Below are positions 1 through 7,981 of a stretch of DNA of 64,000 bases, one piece after another. A program made the translations under genes and the position numbers. Position 1 is the first letter of the stretch. Every line of letters starts with the position of its first letter. Under the pieces are notes generated by a model. It saw only the letters and a program-made list of their open reading frames with translations. It was not told the origin of the DNA and searched no databases. The stretch covers positions 3,798 to 67,797 of the forward strand of contig CAZULC010000012.1 of assembly GCA_964621165.1 (NCBI GenBank). The letters run 5' to 3'. Source of the stretch: UMGS1696 sp964621165. GTDB taxonomy: Bacteria; Bacillota; Clostridia; Oscillospirales; CAG-272.

Positions 1-2228
1 ACAGCACCTATGAGACTTTCCCCGGCTAAATCAATTCCCTCGGAGAACATCCCGCCCAGCACGCAGAACCCCACAATTGGACCCCGGCTTTTGTCACGGA
101 ACAGAGCGAGAAAGCGGTCCCGCTCGGCGAGGTTCATGATCTGCTTCTGCATTACTATATTGCACTCCGGGGCGATGTCGGCGAAAATCCGGCATACCCG
201 CTTCATGTAGTCATATGACGGAAAGTAGACGATGTAGTTCCCGCTCTTTTCCCCTACGGCTTCCGCTATGACCTCGGCGCAGGAGTATGCGGTTTTCTTC
301 CGGTCGGCAAGGGTGGTGCTGATTGAGTCGTAGGCTATAAGGCAGGTGTTTTCCCGGTCGTAAGGTGAGGGAAGTTCAAGCCGTTTTGCGCCCTCAAGCC
401 CCGTCACTCCCGCAAAGTAGTCGATTGGGGACAGGGTTGCCGAAAACAGCAGGGTTGACTTTGCCGGGGACAGCATGCTTCCGAGAACTCCCGACGGGTC
501 GAGACACAGCACCTCAGCCTTGGCTGAATCAGACTCCCGGGCGGCGAAGAACCTGAACTTCTCATCAAAATATGACGACGCGAACACTAACTTTGTCAGA
601 ATCCTGTAGTACGGCTCGAGAAGCTCATGCAGATCCGACTCCGCCCGCATCAGCTTAAACATCACCCGCGAAAGAGTGCCGGCACACCTAACCAAACTGT
701 CGGGAATCCGGGATGACTCGTAGAAGCCGTAGGTGGTTTCGCTTCCGTCGGGATTGGTGCGGCAGTATTCGTCGTCGGTACACATCCCGCACAGCTCGGT
801 CATAAAGTCGGAAAAGTCGGCGGCGGACTTGACAAAATCCACCTCTGAGGCAAGTGTGGTTTCGGACAGGGACAGAAGCTCCCGTGCGGTTTTGCTTGTG
901 ATTTCGGCGGAATAGGCGGCGCGGGTTCTGTCGGGCAGGTTGTGGGCCTCGTCAAACAGGAAGACATACCGCTCCTCGGATTTCGGATTTTTGAAATACC
1001 TTTTGAAGCGCACGTTGTCGTCGATTACGTAGTTGTAGTCGCATATGATTACAGTACAGCTTTCGGAAAGGTCGAGAGCCAGCTCATAGGGGCAGACCTT
1101 CTTTTCGTCGGCGCACTTCATCACATCCGAGAGGGAATAGATTGTGTTCTCACCTGTCAGCAAAGCCTCGAGAGCACCTGTTTCACGCTCACGGTAGGAG
1201 ACATAGGTTTTACCGAAGTCCTCGGTGATGGAGTCGCATCTGTCGCACATACGGCAGTCCGGAGGCATTTCGCTCCCTTTTTTCCGGTATGGACACATCA
1301 TTTCTTTTGCGCAGATCATCACCGAACGCAAATGCGGCGCGTATTTTGTGATTCGTGTTAGTGCGTCCAATGCGGCCTTTCCCGTGACGTTTTTGGCGGT
1401 GAGGTAGAATATTTTGTCGGCAAATCCCGCTCCGACTGCCTTGAGGGATGGAAACAGAGCCGATATCGTCTTTCCGATTCCCGTTGGGGCTGACACCAAA
1501 AGTGGGAGTCCGCGCTTCACGGCGAGGTACTGTGCGTTGACGAACTCCAGCTGACCCTCCCGTATGGCTTTGTATGGGAACGGCATGGACTTAATCTCCC
1601 CGGAAAGGATTCTATATCTGTCGGAGAAAGCGGAGATAATCGGATAAGCCCGGCTGAGCAGCGACTCAAACATGCGGGTCAGGTTGATGCGGCTGAATTT
1701 TGAGGTGAAAGTAACCTTCCCGCCGCCGGAGCGTTTAATGTAAGTGAGGCGTATGTTGACCTCGGGCAGGGTGAGGGACTCGGCAAGGATATGTGCGTAA
1801 ATCACAGTCTGCGCGAAGTGGGAAGGGTCGGAAAACGGGGTCAGTCCTTCGGGAAAATATGACAGGGTTTTGACTTCCTCAACAGTATGAATTACACCAT
1901 TGTAGGAGATAATATCAGCGTAGCCGCAGACTGCCACCGTGTATTCTCCGCAGGGGACCCTCTTTTCCAGCGGGACTTCCGTCTGGCTTGAATCTATGTT
2001 GATTGTGTAGGTTTTGGCCTCTGTTTCAAGGGCGTTGTGGATGGCTGACCCATGCTCCGTTGGCGTCAGTGAGGATTCGGTTATGCTGTCGGGGTCGGGG
2101 GTGGTGACGGTTTTTTTTACAAAGCCGTACTTTTGGCACAGCGCCGCAGGATTCTCCCGCTGATAAGCAAACGAAGCCAGCTCCCCCGCCGTTACGAATA
2201 TGCAACTGCCGTTTTTGTCGTATCTCAT
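1..2228 (-). CDS. Cas4/RecB-like nuclease fused to a Rad3/DinG-type ATP-dependent DNA helicase (3' end outside window)
   Basis: The reading frame is open from an ATG at 2228 to the left edge (742 codons), so the C-terminus is missing. Residues 60-120 carry a PD-(D/E)xK nuclease pattern: H64, D105 in GYADIIS and E118-x-K120 in VEEVKT. The helicase follows, with Walker A APTGIGKT near residue 245 and a DEAH box in LFDEAHNLPD. Between them lie clustered cysteines (MMCPYRK, DCRMCDRC) of the kind that bind a 4Fe-4S cluster in XPD/DinG helicases. The likely role is ATP-driven unwinding with nucleolytic processing of damaged or recombining DNA in the cytoplasm. A GAGGG ribosome site lies 9 nt upstream. 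The nuclease fusion is read from motifs only and no structure was modelled. Confidence 0.85.
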   Translation of the reverse strand, partial: MRYDKNGSCIFVTAGELASFAYQRENPAALCQKYGFVKKTVTTPDPDSITESSLTPTEHGSAIHNALETEAKTYTINIDSSQTEVPLEKRVPCGEYTVAVCGYADIISYNGVIHTVEEVKTLSYFPEGLTPFSDPSHFAQTVIYAHILAESLTLPEVNIRLTYIKRSGGGKVTFTSKFSRINLTRMFESLLSRAYPIISAFSDRYRILSGEIKSMPFPYKAIREGQLEFVNAQYLAVKRGLPLLVSAPTGIGKTISALFPSLKAVGAGFADKIFYLTAKNVTGKAALDALTRITKYAPHLRSVMICAKEMMCPYRKKGSEMPPDCRMCDRCDSITEDFGKTYVSYRERETGALEALLTGENTIYSLSDVMKCADEKKVCPYELALDLSESCTVIICDYNYVIDDNVRFKRYFKNPKSEERYVFLFDEAHNLPDRTRAAYSAEITSKTARELLSLSETTLASEVDFVKSAADFSDFMTELCGMCTDDEYCRTNPDGSETTYGFYESSRIPDSLVRCAGTLSRVMFKLMRAESDLHELLEPYYRILTKLVFASSYFDEKFRFFAARESDSAKAEVLCLDPSGVLGSMLSPAKSTLLFSATLSPIDYFAGVTGLEGAKRLELPSPYDRENTCLIAYDSISTTLADRKKTAYSCAEVIAEAVGEKSGNYIVYFPSYDYMKRVCRIFADIAPECNIVMQKQIMNLAERDRFLALFRDKSRGPIVGFCVLGGMFSEGIDLAGESLIGA

Positions 2229-2350
2229 GAAACATGCCCTCGAACGTTCAATAAAATCATAATTTTGCGAGAGCCAAAGAATAATATCGTGGGTTATCTT
2301 GTGATTTCGACTGAAGAAAAGCCGTGCCTGCCCACGTGAACTCCCCGTAT

Positions 2351-2460
2351 ATTATACCATAGTGCGGAAGCCCCCACGGGCAAATACGGCATATTTTCAG
2401 CCGACACAGCAGGGATAACCCACGACGACAAACTAAAGCTCCCGTATACATTATACCATA
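2351..2460 (-). promoter_or_regulatory. Two near-identical extended -10 elements upstream of the helicase gene
   Basis: On the minus strand the pattern ATGGTATAAT followed by GTATACGGGAG or ATACGGGGAG occurs twice, with -10 hexamers at 2351-2356 and 2450-2455. Both have the TGG that makes an extended -10. Neither has a good -35. They probably drive the helicase gene. The rest of 2229-2578 contains no convincing gene. Confidence 0.5.
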
Positions 2461-2514
2461 TTTAGATAGAAAAATCCATATTCAAACAAAATATCGCATA
2501 AGTACAATATAATC

Positions 2515-2543
2515 TTGCTTTTTCACATCTGACGTGATATAAT
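2515..2543 (+). promoter_or_regulatory. Sigma-A-type promoter for the Cys-rich protein gene
   Basis: TTGCTT at 2515-2520, a 17-bp spacer and a perfect TATAAT at 2538-2543, 36 bp before the ATG at 2579. Confidence 0.75.
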
Positions 2544-2578
2544 TAAGGTAGAAAATAACAGATTCGGAGAATTTAACA

Positions 2579-3217
2579 ATGGTTTTAGATAAAAAAGAAA
2601 CTGCCGTGGCTTACCGCTGTCCTCACTGCGGGGCTTCCGTCATGAGCATGGTGGGAATTTTCGCCCTCACCGCCGATATGATACGGCTGAAATGCCCCTG
2701 CGGCGAGTCGGAGATGGAAATCGTCTACACACGGGATAAAAAAATCCGGCTGAACGTCCCCTGCTTTCTCTGCCCCAACCCCCACAGCTATGTTGTGTCT
2801 TCGCAAATGTTCTTCGACAAGGATATTTTCATGCTCCCGTGCAGCTACTCGGGAATGGACATCTGCTTCATCGGCAAGTCCGACAAGGTGCAGAAGGCAA
2901 TGAAGAAGTCCGAGGAGGAGCTGCTTGAAATGCTTGGTGAGACTCCGCTTGAGGCTCTGGAGGAGTCAAAAGGGAAGAGCATTGAGCTGTCCGACCCGCA
3001 GGTCTTCGATATCGTCATGTACGTGGTCCGTGAGCTTGCCGACGAGGGGGCTATCGAATGCGGCTGTCCTGACGGCGAGGGAGACTACGACGTTGAAATC
3101 CACGACGACCATATTACCCTCAAGTGCAATGCCTGCGGAAAAAAGCGCGACATCCAGATCACCAGCCTTGCTTCCGCCAACGATTTTTTGGCCTCGGATA
3201 AAATTACGCTGGAGTAA
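2579..3217 (+). CDS. Conserved Cys-rich protein of unknown function with zinc-ribbon-like motifs
   Basis: 212 residues with no signal peptide or membrane segment. Four CxxC-like pairs are visible: CPHC near residue 14, CPC near 39, CFLCP near 62 and CNAC near 184. This suggests structural zinc sites at both ends. The middle part is acidic and helical (KKSEEELLEM). It has its own promoter and a weak GGAG ribosome site. I recall similar proteins as uncharacterised in Clostridia but cannot name a family. A role in nucleic-acid or protein binding would be only a guess from the zinc-ribbon appearance. Confidence 0.75.
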   Translation: MVLDKKETAVAYRCPHCGASVMSMVGIFALTADMIRLKCPCGESEMEIVYTRDKKIRLNVPCFLCPNPHSYVVSSQMFFDKDIFMLPCSYSGMDICFIGKSDKVQKAMKKSEEELLEMLGETPLEALEESKGKSIELSDPQVFDIVMYVVRELADEGAIECGCPDGEGDYDVEIHDDHITLKCNACGKKRDIQITSLASANDFLASDKITLE

Positions 3218-3315
3218 TCACAAATCCGACACCGGCGCATACCATGATAACAGAGCGGCAGAAAGAGCTGCTCAACGTGAAAAGCCTGAATCTACAAAAC
3301 AAAGGAGATTTAATC

Positions 3316-3414
3316 ATGGGATGCTTATGTAATCTTTTTGACGGCGACGCTATTGTTTGGATAATCGTTATCATTCTCCTCCTCCTCATCCTCAACTGCA
3401 CCTGCTGCGGCTGA
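3316..3414 (+). CDS. 32-residue Cys-rich small membrane peptide
   Basis: A strong AAAGGAG ribosome site (3301-3307) precedes ATG at 3316. The product starts MGCLCNLF, has one hydrophobic helix (WIIVIILLLLIL) and ends NCTCCG. It therefore has two cysteines at the N-terminus and three at the C-terminus around a single membrane segment. A strong terminator follows directly. The layout resembles tiny sporulation-associated or YjcZ-like membrane peptides of Firmicutes, but that is only a resemblance. It may be cotranscribed with the gene at 2579, whose stop is 98 bp upstream. Confidence 0.65.
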   Translation: MGCLCNLFDGDAIVWIIVIILLLLILNCTCCG

Positions 3415-3452
3415 ATGCGACGAAACCGGACAGTATAGCCTGACCTAAAAGG

Positions 3453-3490
3453 GCGCACTTGGGGTAATTCTCAGGTGCGCTTTTTCTTTT
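3453..3490 (+). terminator. Rho-independent terminator
   Basis: Stem GCGCACTTG paired with CAGGTGCGC (one G-U pair) and a 10-nt loop, followed by TTTTTCTTTT. It ends the 2579-3414 unit. Confidence 0.85.
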
Positions 3491-3510
3491 GAAAATTTAT
3501 CAAAAAACTA

Positions 3511-3539
3511 TTGCAAAACCGGTAAAAATACTGTATACT
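3511..3539 (+). promoter_or_regulatory. Promoter for the GH16 gene
   Basis: TTGCAA at 3511-3516, 17-bp spacer, TATACT at 3534-3539, 40 bp before the ATG at 3579. Confidence 0.7.
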
Positions 3540-3578
3540 TTATACAGAAAAAATACTTCACACGCAAAGGAGAAGGCT

Positions 3579-4274
3579 ATGGAATTTGACAACAGAAAAT
3601 ACTCGCTCACCTTTGAGGACAACTTCGAGGGCACGACCCTTGACCCGACAAAGTGGAAGCTGTGTCCGGAGCAGAAACGTCAGGACGCAGGAGGACGCTG
3701 GAGCGACTCAATGACAAGGCTTGACGGAGAGGGACACCTGATTCTTTCAGCCGACGTGGTTGACGGTGTTCCGCTGTCCGGTGCGGTTCGGTCAAAGGGA
3801 ATATTCGAGCAGGCTTACGGATACTTCGAGTGCCGGCTGAAATTCCAGCGGACTACCGGATTCTGGGGCGCGTTTTGGCTCATGTGCGACGAGGAGTGGA
3901 AGGTCGGAAACGGAGCGGTTGACGGGGCTGAGATCGACATTATCGAGAGCGGAGAATTCCCGAGAGGCGGCGTAAATCACGCAATCCACTGGGACGGCTA
4001 CGGCGAACACCACCGCTGCGTATCGAAAATTATCACCGCACCCGAGCTTTACGACGGCTGGCACACCTACGCCCTCGAGTGGACGAAAAGTGACTACATC
4101 TTCTACATCGACGGCAAGGAGACGTGGCGCACCAATGAGCCAGGCATCTGCGAAGTACCGGTTTATCTCAAGCTGTCCTGCGAGTTCGGCACATGGGCTG
4201 GGGAGATAAAGAAGGACGAACTTCCCGACTGCATGGTTGTGGATTACGTACGGGTGTACAAGGAAGTTGAATAA
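3579..4274 (+). CDS. Glycoside hydrolase family 16 enzyme (beta-glucanase/laminarinase-like)
   Basis: 231 residues covering one GH16 jelly-roll domain. The catalytic signature ExDxxE is present as EIDIIES near residue 125, with the nucleophile and acid/base glutamates intact. Family members hydrolyse beta-1,3 or beta-1,3-1,4 glucans and related polymers. There is no signal peptide, so this copy should be cytoplasmic and act on imported oligosaccharides. The start at 3579 is chosen because AAAGGAGAAGG precedes it. An in-frame upstream extension to 3489 would run through the promoter. Its neighbours on the other strand are sugar-metabolism genes, which fits carbohydrate use. Confidence 0.88.
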   Translation: MEFDNRKYSLTFEDNFEGTTLDPTKWKLCPEQKRQDAGGRWSDSMTRLDGEGHLILSADVVDGVPLSGAVRSKGIFEQAYGYFECRLKFQRTTGFWGAFWLMCDEEWKVGNGAVDGAEIDIIESGEFPRGGVNHAIHWDGYGEHHRCVSKIITAPELYDGWHTYALEWTKSDYIFYIDGKETWRTNEPGICEVPVYLKLSCEFGTWAGEIKKDELPDCMVVDYVRVYKEVE

Positions 4275-4336
4275 GCGTGAGTCCCATTTTCGGTTAAGTC
4301 CGGGAGGGGATTTTCCCTTTTTGGATACAGAAAAGC

Positions 4337-4371
4337 TAAAAAAATACCTCCGGCGTTTGTATACCGAAGGT
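4337..4371 (-). terminator. Terminator of the 4406-5545 gene
   Basis: On the minus strand the stem ACCTTCGG/CCGGAGGT (one U-G pair) is followed by ATTTTTTT, about 35 bp past the stop codon of the oxidoreductase gene. Confidence 0.7.
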
Positions 4372-4405
4372 AAATTTTATGCAGATTTAACTGTATGCGC
4401 GGGAC

Positions 4406-5545
4406 TTAGATTTCACTGAACTTAATTTCAACCTCGTGTCCGCATTCAGCCGAGCGGTTGATTCCGTCGATTATCGCCTGGTTGTAGAGAATCTGCGACG
4501 TTGGAACGGGTGCGGGTCCGTTTGTCTTTACCGCGTCGAGGAAGGAGCGGATCTTCTTGTCGAACAGTCCTCCCTTGCCTACGTTGGGCTGAATCGGGAT
4601 TACGGTTTCGGTCTGCGCGCCACATACGTCATGGTAGAGGGTCATGGGTCCGCCGACTGAGCCATTCCAGCAGTCCGTTGAGGGAATTCTCAGTGCGCCC
4701 TCAGTGCCGAAGATAATCGTGTCGCCGGGGGTGTTGACGTGCATTGCCCACGCGATTCTGAAGTCGAGGATTATGCCGCCCTCAAGTCTGATGAACGCCG
4801 CCGCGAAGTCGTCAACCGAGAACCTTGCCGCGTCAGCCCCGTTGTACTTGGGGTTCTTGCCGAAGAAGTCCGACGTGTAGCCGGATACGGTGAGGGGCTT
4901 CGGGTAGCCTATGGCGTTGAGCACCATGTCGAGGGAGTAGCAGCCGATGTCACCCAGCGCTCCAATGCCGCCCGTTGACTTCTCGATAAATGTGGAACCC
5001 GGGATTCCTCGCCTTCTTCCGCCGCCGGTCTGGATGTAGTAAATCTTTCCGAGAACTCCCGACTCAACAATCTTCTTTATCATCTGCATGTTTGCGTCAA
5101 ATCTGGGCTGGAAGCCTACGGATACGAACTTGCCGCTTGCCTTTTCCGCTCTGCAAACCGCTTCCGCTTCCTCGAGGGTTACGGAGAAGGGCTTTTCAAG
5201 AAGTACGGGAATTCCGTGCTCTAGGGCGTAGATTGTGGGGATGGCGTGCTGGGTGTTGTAGGTGCAGACCGACACTGCGTCAAGATCTTCGTTGTCGATC
5301 ATTTCCTTGTGGGAGGGATAGAATCTCACGCCCTCGACGCCGAACCGCTTCATGAACGCCTCAGCCTTGCCGGGAATCAGATCCGCCGCGGCAACGATTT
5401 CAACGTCGTCCTGGATTTTGTAGCTCTGGATGTGGGATTCCGCAATCCAGCCGGTGCCGATGATGCCGACCTTGAGCTTTTTTCCGGTGTGGGTGGTGGT
5501 TTCTTCTACAGTTTGTTTGAACTGACTGAGAACTGCGTCTGACAT
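4406..5545 (-). CDS. Gfo/Idh/MocA family NAD(P)-dependent sugar oxidoreductase
   Basis: 379 residues. The N-terminal Rossmann fold has VGIIGTGWIAESH near residue 25, and the family motif EKPFS (catalytic lysine) lies near residue 118. The C-terminal alpha/beta domain is complete. Family members oxidise or epimerise sugars, inositols or amino sugars; the substrate cannot be told from sequence. It is transcribed in the same direction as the TIM-barrel isomerase at 6784-7605, a common partner. The two broken genes lie between them. A 25-residue N-terminal extension before the Rossmann fold is longer than usual. A second, divergent member of the family is at 40089-41183. Confidence 0.9.
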   Translation of the reverse strand: MSDAVLSQFKQTVEETTTHTGKKLKVGIIGTGWIAESHIQSYKIQDDVEIVAAADLIPGKAEAFMKRFGVEGVRFYPSHKEMIDNEDLDAVSVCTYNTQHAIPTIYALEHGIPVLLEKPFSVTLEEAEAVCRAEKASGKFVSVGFQPRFDANMQMIKKIVESGVLGKIYYIQTGGGRRRGIPGSTFIEKSTGGIGALGDIGCYSLDMVLNAIGYPKPLTVSGYTSDFFGKNPKYNGADAARFSVDDFAAAFIRLEGGIILDFRIAWAMHVNTPGDTIIFGTEGALRIPSTDCWNGSVGGPMTLYHDVCGAQTETVIPIQPNVGKGGLFDKKIRSFLDAVKTNGPAPVPTSQILYNQAIIDGINRSAECGHEVEIKFSEI

Positions 5546-5628
5546 AATAGTAGACCGCCTTTCATTAAAATTTCTTATTTGTTAACGGAAAACAATCCCG
5601 TTTTGTTTTTTACTTGCGTAAGCTTTGG

Positions 5629-5855
5629 TCAATCCTCAATGACTTCTCCGTGGAGCCTGACTCTGCCGCCGTCGGGACAAGCTGCGTCGAACTTTGTCTC
5701 CCTTGTACTGCCACAGTCCAGCTTTCTTCCGTTGAGAAGGACGTAGACCGAGAGATAGATGCCGTTCCACAGCTCATGACACAGGGGAGGGCATAAGTCG
5801 CCAACAATGAACTCCTGCCCCGGCTTTCGGTTATTGTCAGCTTTACTTTCGGAAT
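5629..5855 (-). pseudogene. Broken TIGR04076-family small protein gene
   Basis: Read on the minus strand, a GGAGG ribosome site at 5862-5866 is followed by ATT where an ATG is expected. The frame then reads PKVKLTITESRG and moves into a second frame reading GQEFIVGDLCPPLCHELWNG up to DGGRVRLHGEVIED and the stop at 5629-5631. This matches my memory of TIGR04076 proteins (function unknown), with a short stretch lost at the frame change. The two lesions are a changed start codon and an internal deletion or frameshift. The gene overlaps the 3' end of the esterase pseudogene, so both belonged to one operon. ATT can rarely initiate, but the frame change still breaks the product. Confidence 0.7.
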
Positions 5856-6787
5856 GGTTTACCTCCGGATATTGGATTTATGATGTTTCCGAGCCAGTTA
5901 ATCCGGCTGTTCATGCAGCTTTGAAGAATCCTGCTTTTCAGTGCCGATTCATATCCGTGATATGCGTCATTGACTTCGTGAAGAGTGCATTCTACGCCGT
6001 CGTTTTTCAGCCTGTCCGCGAGAATCACAGCCTCGTCGTGGAGCGCGTCAAATTCTGCGGCTTCGATGTATGTCGGCGGAAATCTGGCGTAAGACTCAGC
6101 CTCAGCCGGGTACGCATACTCGACCTTTTCGGGAAGTGTGCTGCCGAGATAGGCCTGCCACATTACTTTTGTAAGGCGTGAGTTCCAGACGGGTGTGTCG
6201 GTGTATTCTTTCATGGATTCGGTTCCCATGCGTCTGTCGGTTACGAGGGTATATAAGAACCAGTCCTGCCGGAGGTGGAATACCGCACTCCCGTGACATA
6301 AGAACTGCCGAAAGCGCCAGATTTCCGCCCGCACTGTCGCCAAGCATGAATATTTTGTTCCGGTTGACGTTCAGTATGGCCGTGTTTGCGAGGACCCATT
6401 TATAGGTTTCAAAGCAGTCCAGCGCGGGAGTGGGGAAGACGTGCTTCGGCGAAAGTTTGTAGTCAGCGCACACGACCTTGCATGGAAGCAGCTGGGCGTA
6501 CATTTTTGCTACTTTATAGTGTACTAAGGAGGCTCTGAGCATAAACCCGCCTCCGTGGAAGAAAACGACGCATGGCAGCTCTCCTTCTGATTCGGCAGAC
6601 TCGATTACCGACGTTTCAAGCACGTCCCATTGTACCCGGGAGTCCTGTACCGGCTCACCTTAACTCTGCTGTCACTTTTGCATCTGAACAGGCTGAGAGC
6701 GGCGTTCATCAGTGGAAATACTCTCACGTCCGGCGGAATTTTCAGCCGTGCTATTCCCCTCAGGTCCCTGTCAAGAGGGTACTTCAC
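5843..6787 (-). pseudogene. Alpha/beta-hydrolase (HSL-type esterase) broken by two frameshifts
   Basis: Three consecutive frames together give one esterase of about 315 residues. The first segment starts at a GTG (6787) overlapping the isomerase stop and reads KYPLDRDLRGIARLK up to GYNGTC. A one-base loss near 6622 moves the frame into LETSVIES, then the oxyanion motif FHGGG and nucleophile elbow GDSAGG. A second shift near 6245-6252 moves it from LVLIYP into VTDRRMG and on to the C-terminal half with an Asp (EAAEFDAL) and a His (NDAYHGYE) that could complete the triad. Catalytic residues survive in the DNA, so the damage looks recent. If the shifts are sequencing errors, this is an intact intracellular carboxylesterase. 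Confidence 0.82.
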
Positions 6788-7605
6788 CAGCCGATTGAGC
6801 GGAGGTATTCGCGGCTCGCCTTGATGGAGTCCATTCTCGACAGTCCCATTGACGGCTCGTCCTGTTCAACTACAACCCATTCGGCTCCGGCCTTAACGGA
6901 AGCGTCAAGAATCGCGGGCATGTCCTGCATACCGTGGCCCACCGGTCGGAACTCGAAAGATGAAGGCTCGTTTGATTCCGCCTCTTCTATGCCGATGAGG
7001 GCGTAGAGGTGGGAGGGCAGCTTGCCTGTCAGGTTGAAGTCCTTGAGATGAACTACGGGTGCGCGTCCGGAATACTTCAATATATAGTCAGCCGGATGCT
7101 CGCCGCCGATGTTTACCCAGCAGGTGTCAAGTTCGGTCTGGAGATACTCCGCCGGAACCCGTGAGTAGAGAATGTCAAGCCCGTACTCCCCGTCGATTTT
7201 CCTGAACTCGAAGTCGTGGTTGTGGTAGAGCAGGGTGATTCCGTGTTCTTTGGCAATCTCACCCAGACGTGCGATTTCGTTGATGGTGGAATAAAAATGC
7301 TCCGCTCCGGGACGTCTTTCCTCGGTGACGTAGGGAACCGCGGCGTACTTGCATCCGATAGTGCGGTAGTCCTCGAAAACTCGGTCCGGGTCGGCGAGCA
7401 TTTCAACCAGCGGGATGTGGGCTGACATGGGCTTTAAGTCATAAGCGTCGCAGAGTCCGCGGATGTAGTCGGGGGAGAGGCCGTAGAGTCCAGCGAACTC
7501 AACTCCGTCGTAGCCCATTTCCTTTATTTTAAAGAGGGTTTTTGCTAGGTCAGCCTCAGCCTCGTCTCTTACCGAATAAACCTGAACGGCAACAGGAAGT
7601 GACAT
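6784..7605 (-). CDS. TIM-barrel sugar phosphate isomerase/epimerase
   Basis: 273 residues of the xylose-isomerase-like/AP-endonuclease-2 fold. Metal-site elements are visible: GVEFAG near residue 35, LYHNHDFEF in the middle, LDTCW, HLKDF and VVEQDEP near the end. These proteins isomerise or epimerise sugars, often inositol- or ketose-related. The ATG at 7605 is chosen over one at 7626 because AAAGGTAGG precedes it. Its stop overlaps the GTG of the esterase pseudogene (translational coupling). It is the first gene of a minus-strand unit driven from 7738-7766. The 41311-42279 gene is from the same superfamily. Confidence 0.87.
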   Translation of the reverse strand: MSLPVAVQVYSVRDEAEADLAKTLFKIKEMGYDGVEFAGLYGLSPDYIRGLCDAYDLKPMSAHIPLVEMLADPDRVFEDYRTIGCKYAAVPYVTEERRPGAEHFYSTINEIARLGEIAKEHGITLLYHNHDFEFRKIDGEYGLDILYSRVPAEYLQTELDTCWVNIGGEHPADYILKYSGRAPVVHLKDFNLTGKLPSHLYALIGIEEAESNEPSSFEFRPVGHGMQDMPAILDASVKAGAEWVVVEQDEPSMGLSRMDSIKASREYLRSIGW

Positions 7606-7737
7606 AATGATGTACCTACCTTTCATGGATTATATTATAGGAAGTTTCATTTATTATTAATATGATTTTAGGCTTTCCTTGAAAATACTGAAATACCTTG
7701 GCAACGCGGATTTTTTAATCATCACCGCTGTAATTTC

Positions 7738-7766
7738 ATTATATCTTAATCGCTGACTAAAATCAA
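7738..7766 (-). promoter_or_regulatory. Promoter of the isomerase/esterase operon
   Basis: On the minus strand TTGATT (7761-7766), a 17-bp spacer and TATAAT (7738-7743). The leader to the ATG at 7605 is about 130 nt. The rest of 7606-7890 is AT-rich with no gene. Confidence 0.75.
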
Positions 7767-7890
7767 GGCTTTTATTAAAAAATATAAAAAAACGCAAAAA
7801 ATCTTTTCCCGATTATTCATCTTTCACCTGCGGGCTTTGAATGCTGTAATTTCACCCCGCAAAAGTGCAAAAAATTGTTGTTTTTGTCAA

Positions 7891-7919
7891 TTGACAACGG
7901 GCGGCGGAAAGTGTATAAT
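7891..7919 (+). promoter_or_regulatory. Consensus promoter of guaB
   Basis: Perfect TTGACA (7891-7896), 17-bp spacer and perfect TATAAT (7914-7919). This predicts strong constitutive transcription. Confidence 0.9.
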
Positions 7920-7981
7920 CCCTCTAATATTCGGATATGCAAAAAACACACTATAATAATGAAGAAAGGTATGGTATTGGT

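Noticed and set aside
942..1361. Plus-strand ORF inside the helicase gene
   Set aside because: It is antisense to conserved helicase motifs and has no ribosome site.
2257..2451. 64-codon minus ORF upstream of the helicase
   Set aside because: No ribosome site, atypical composition, and it lies across the two promoter-like elements.
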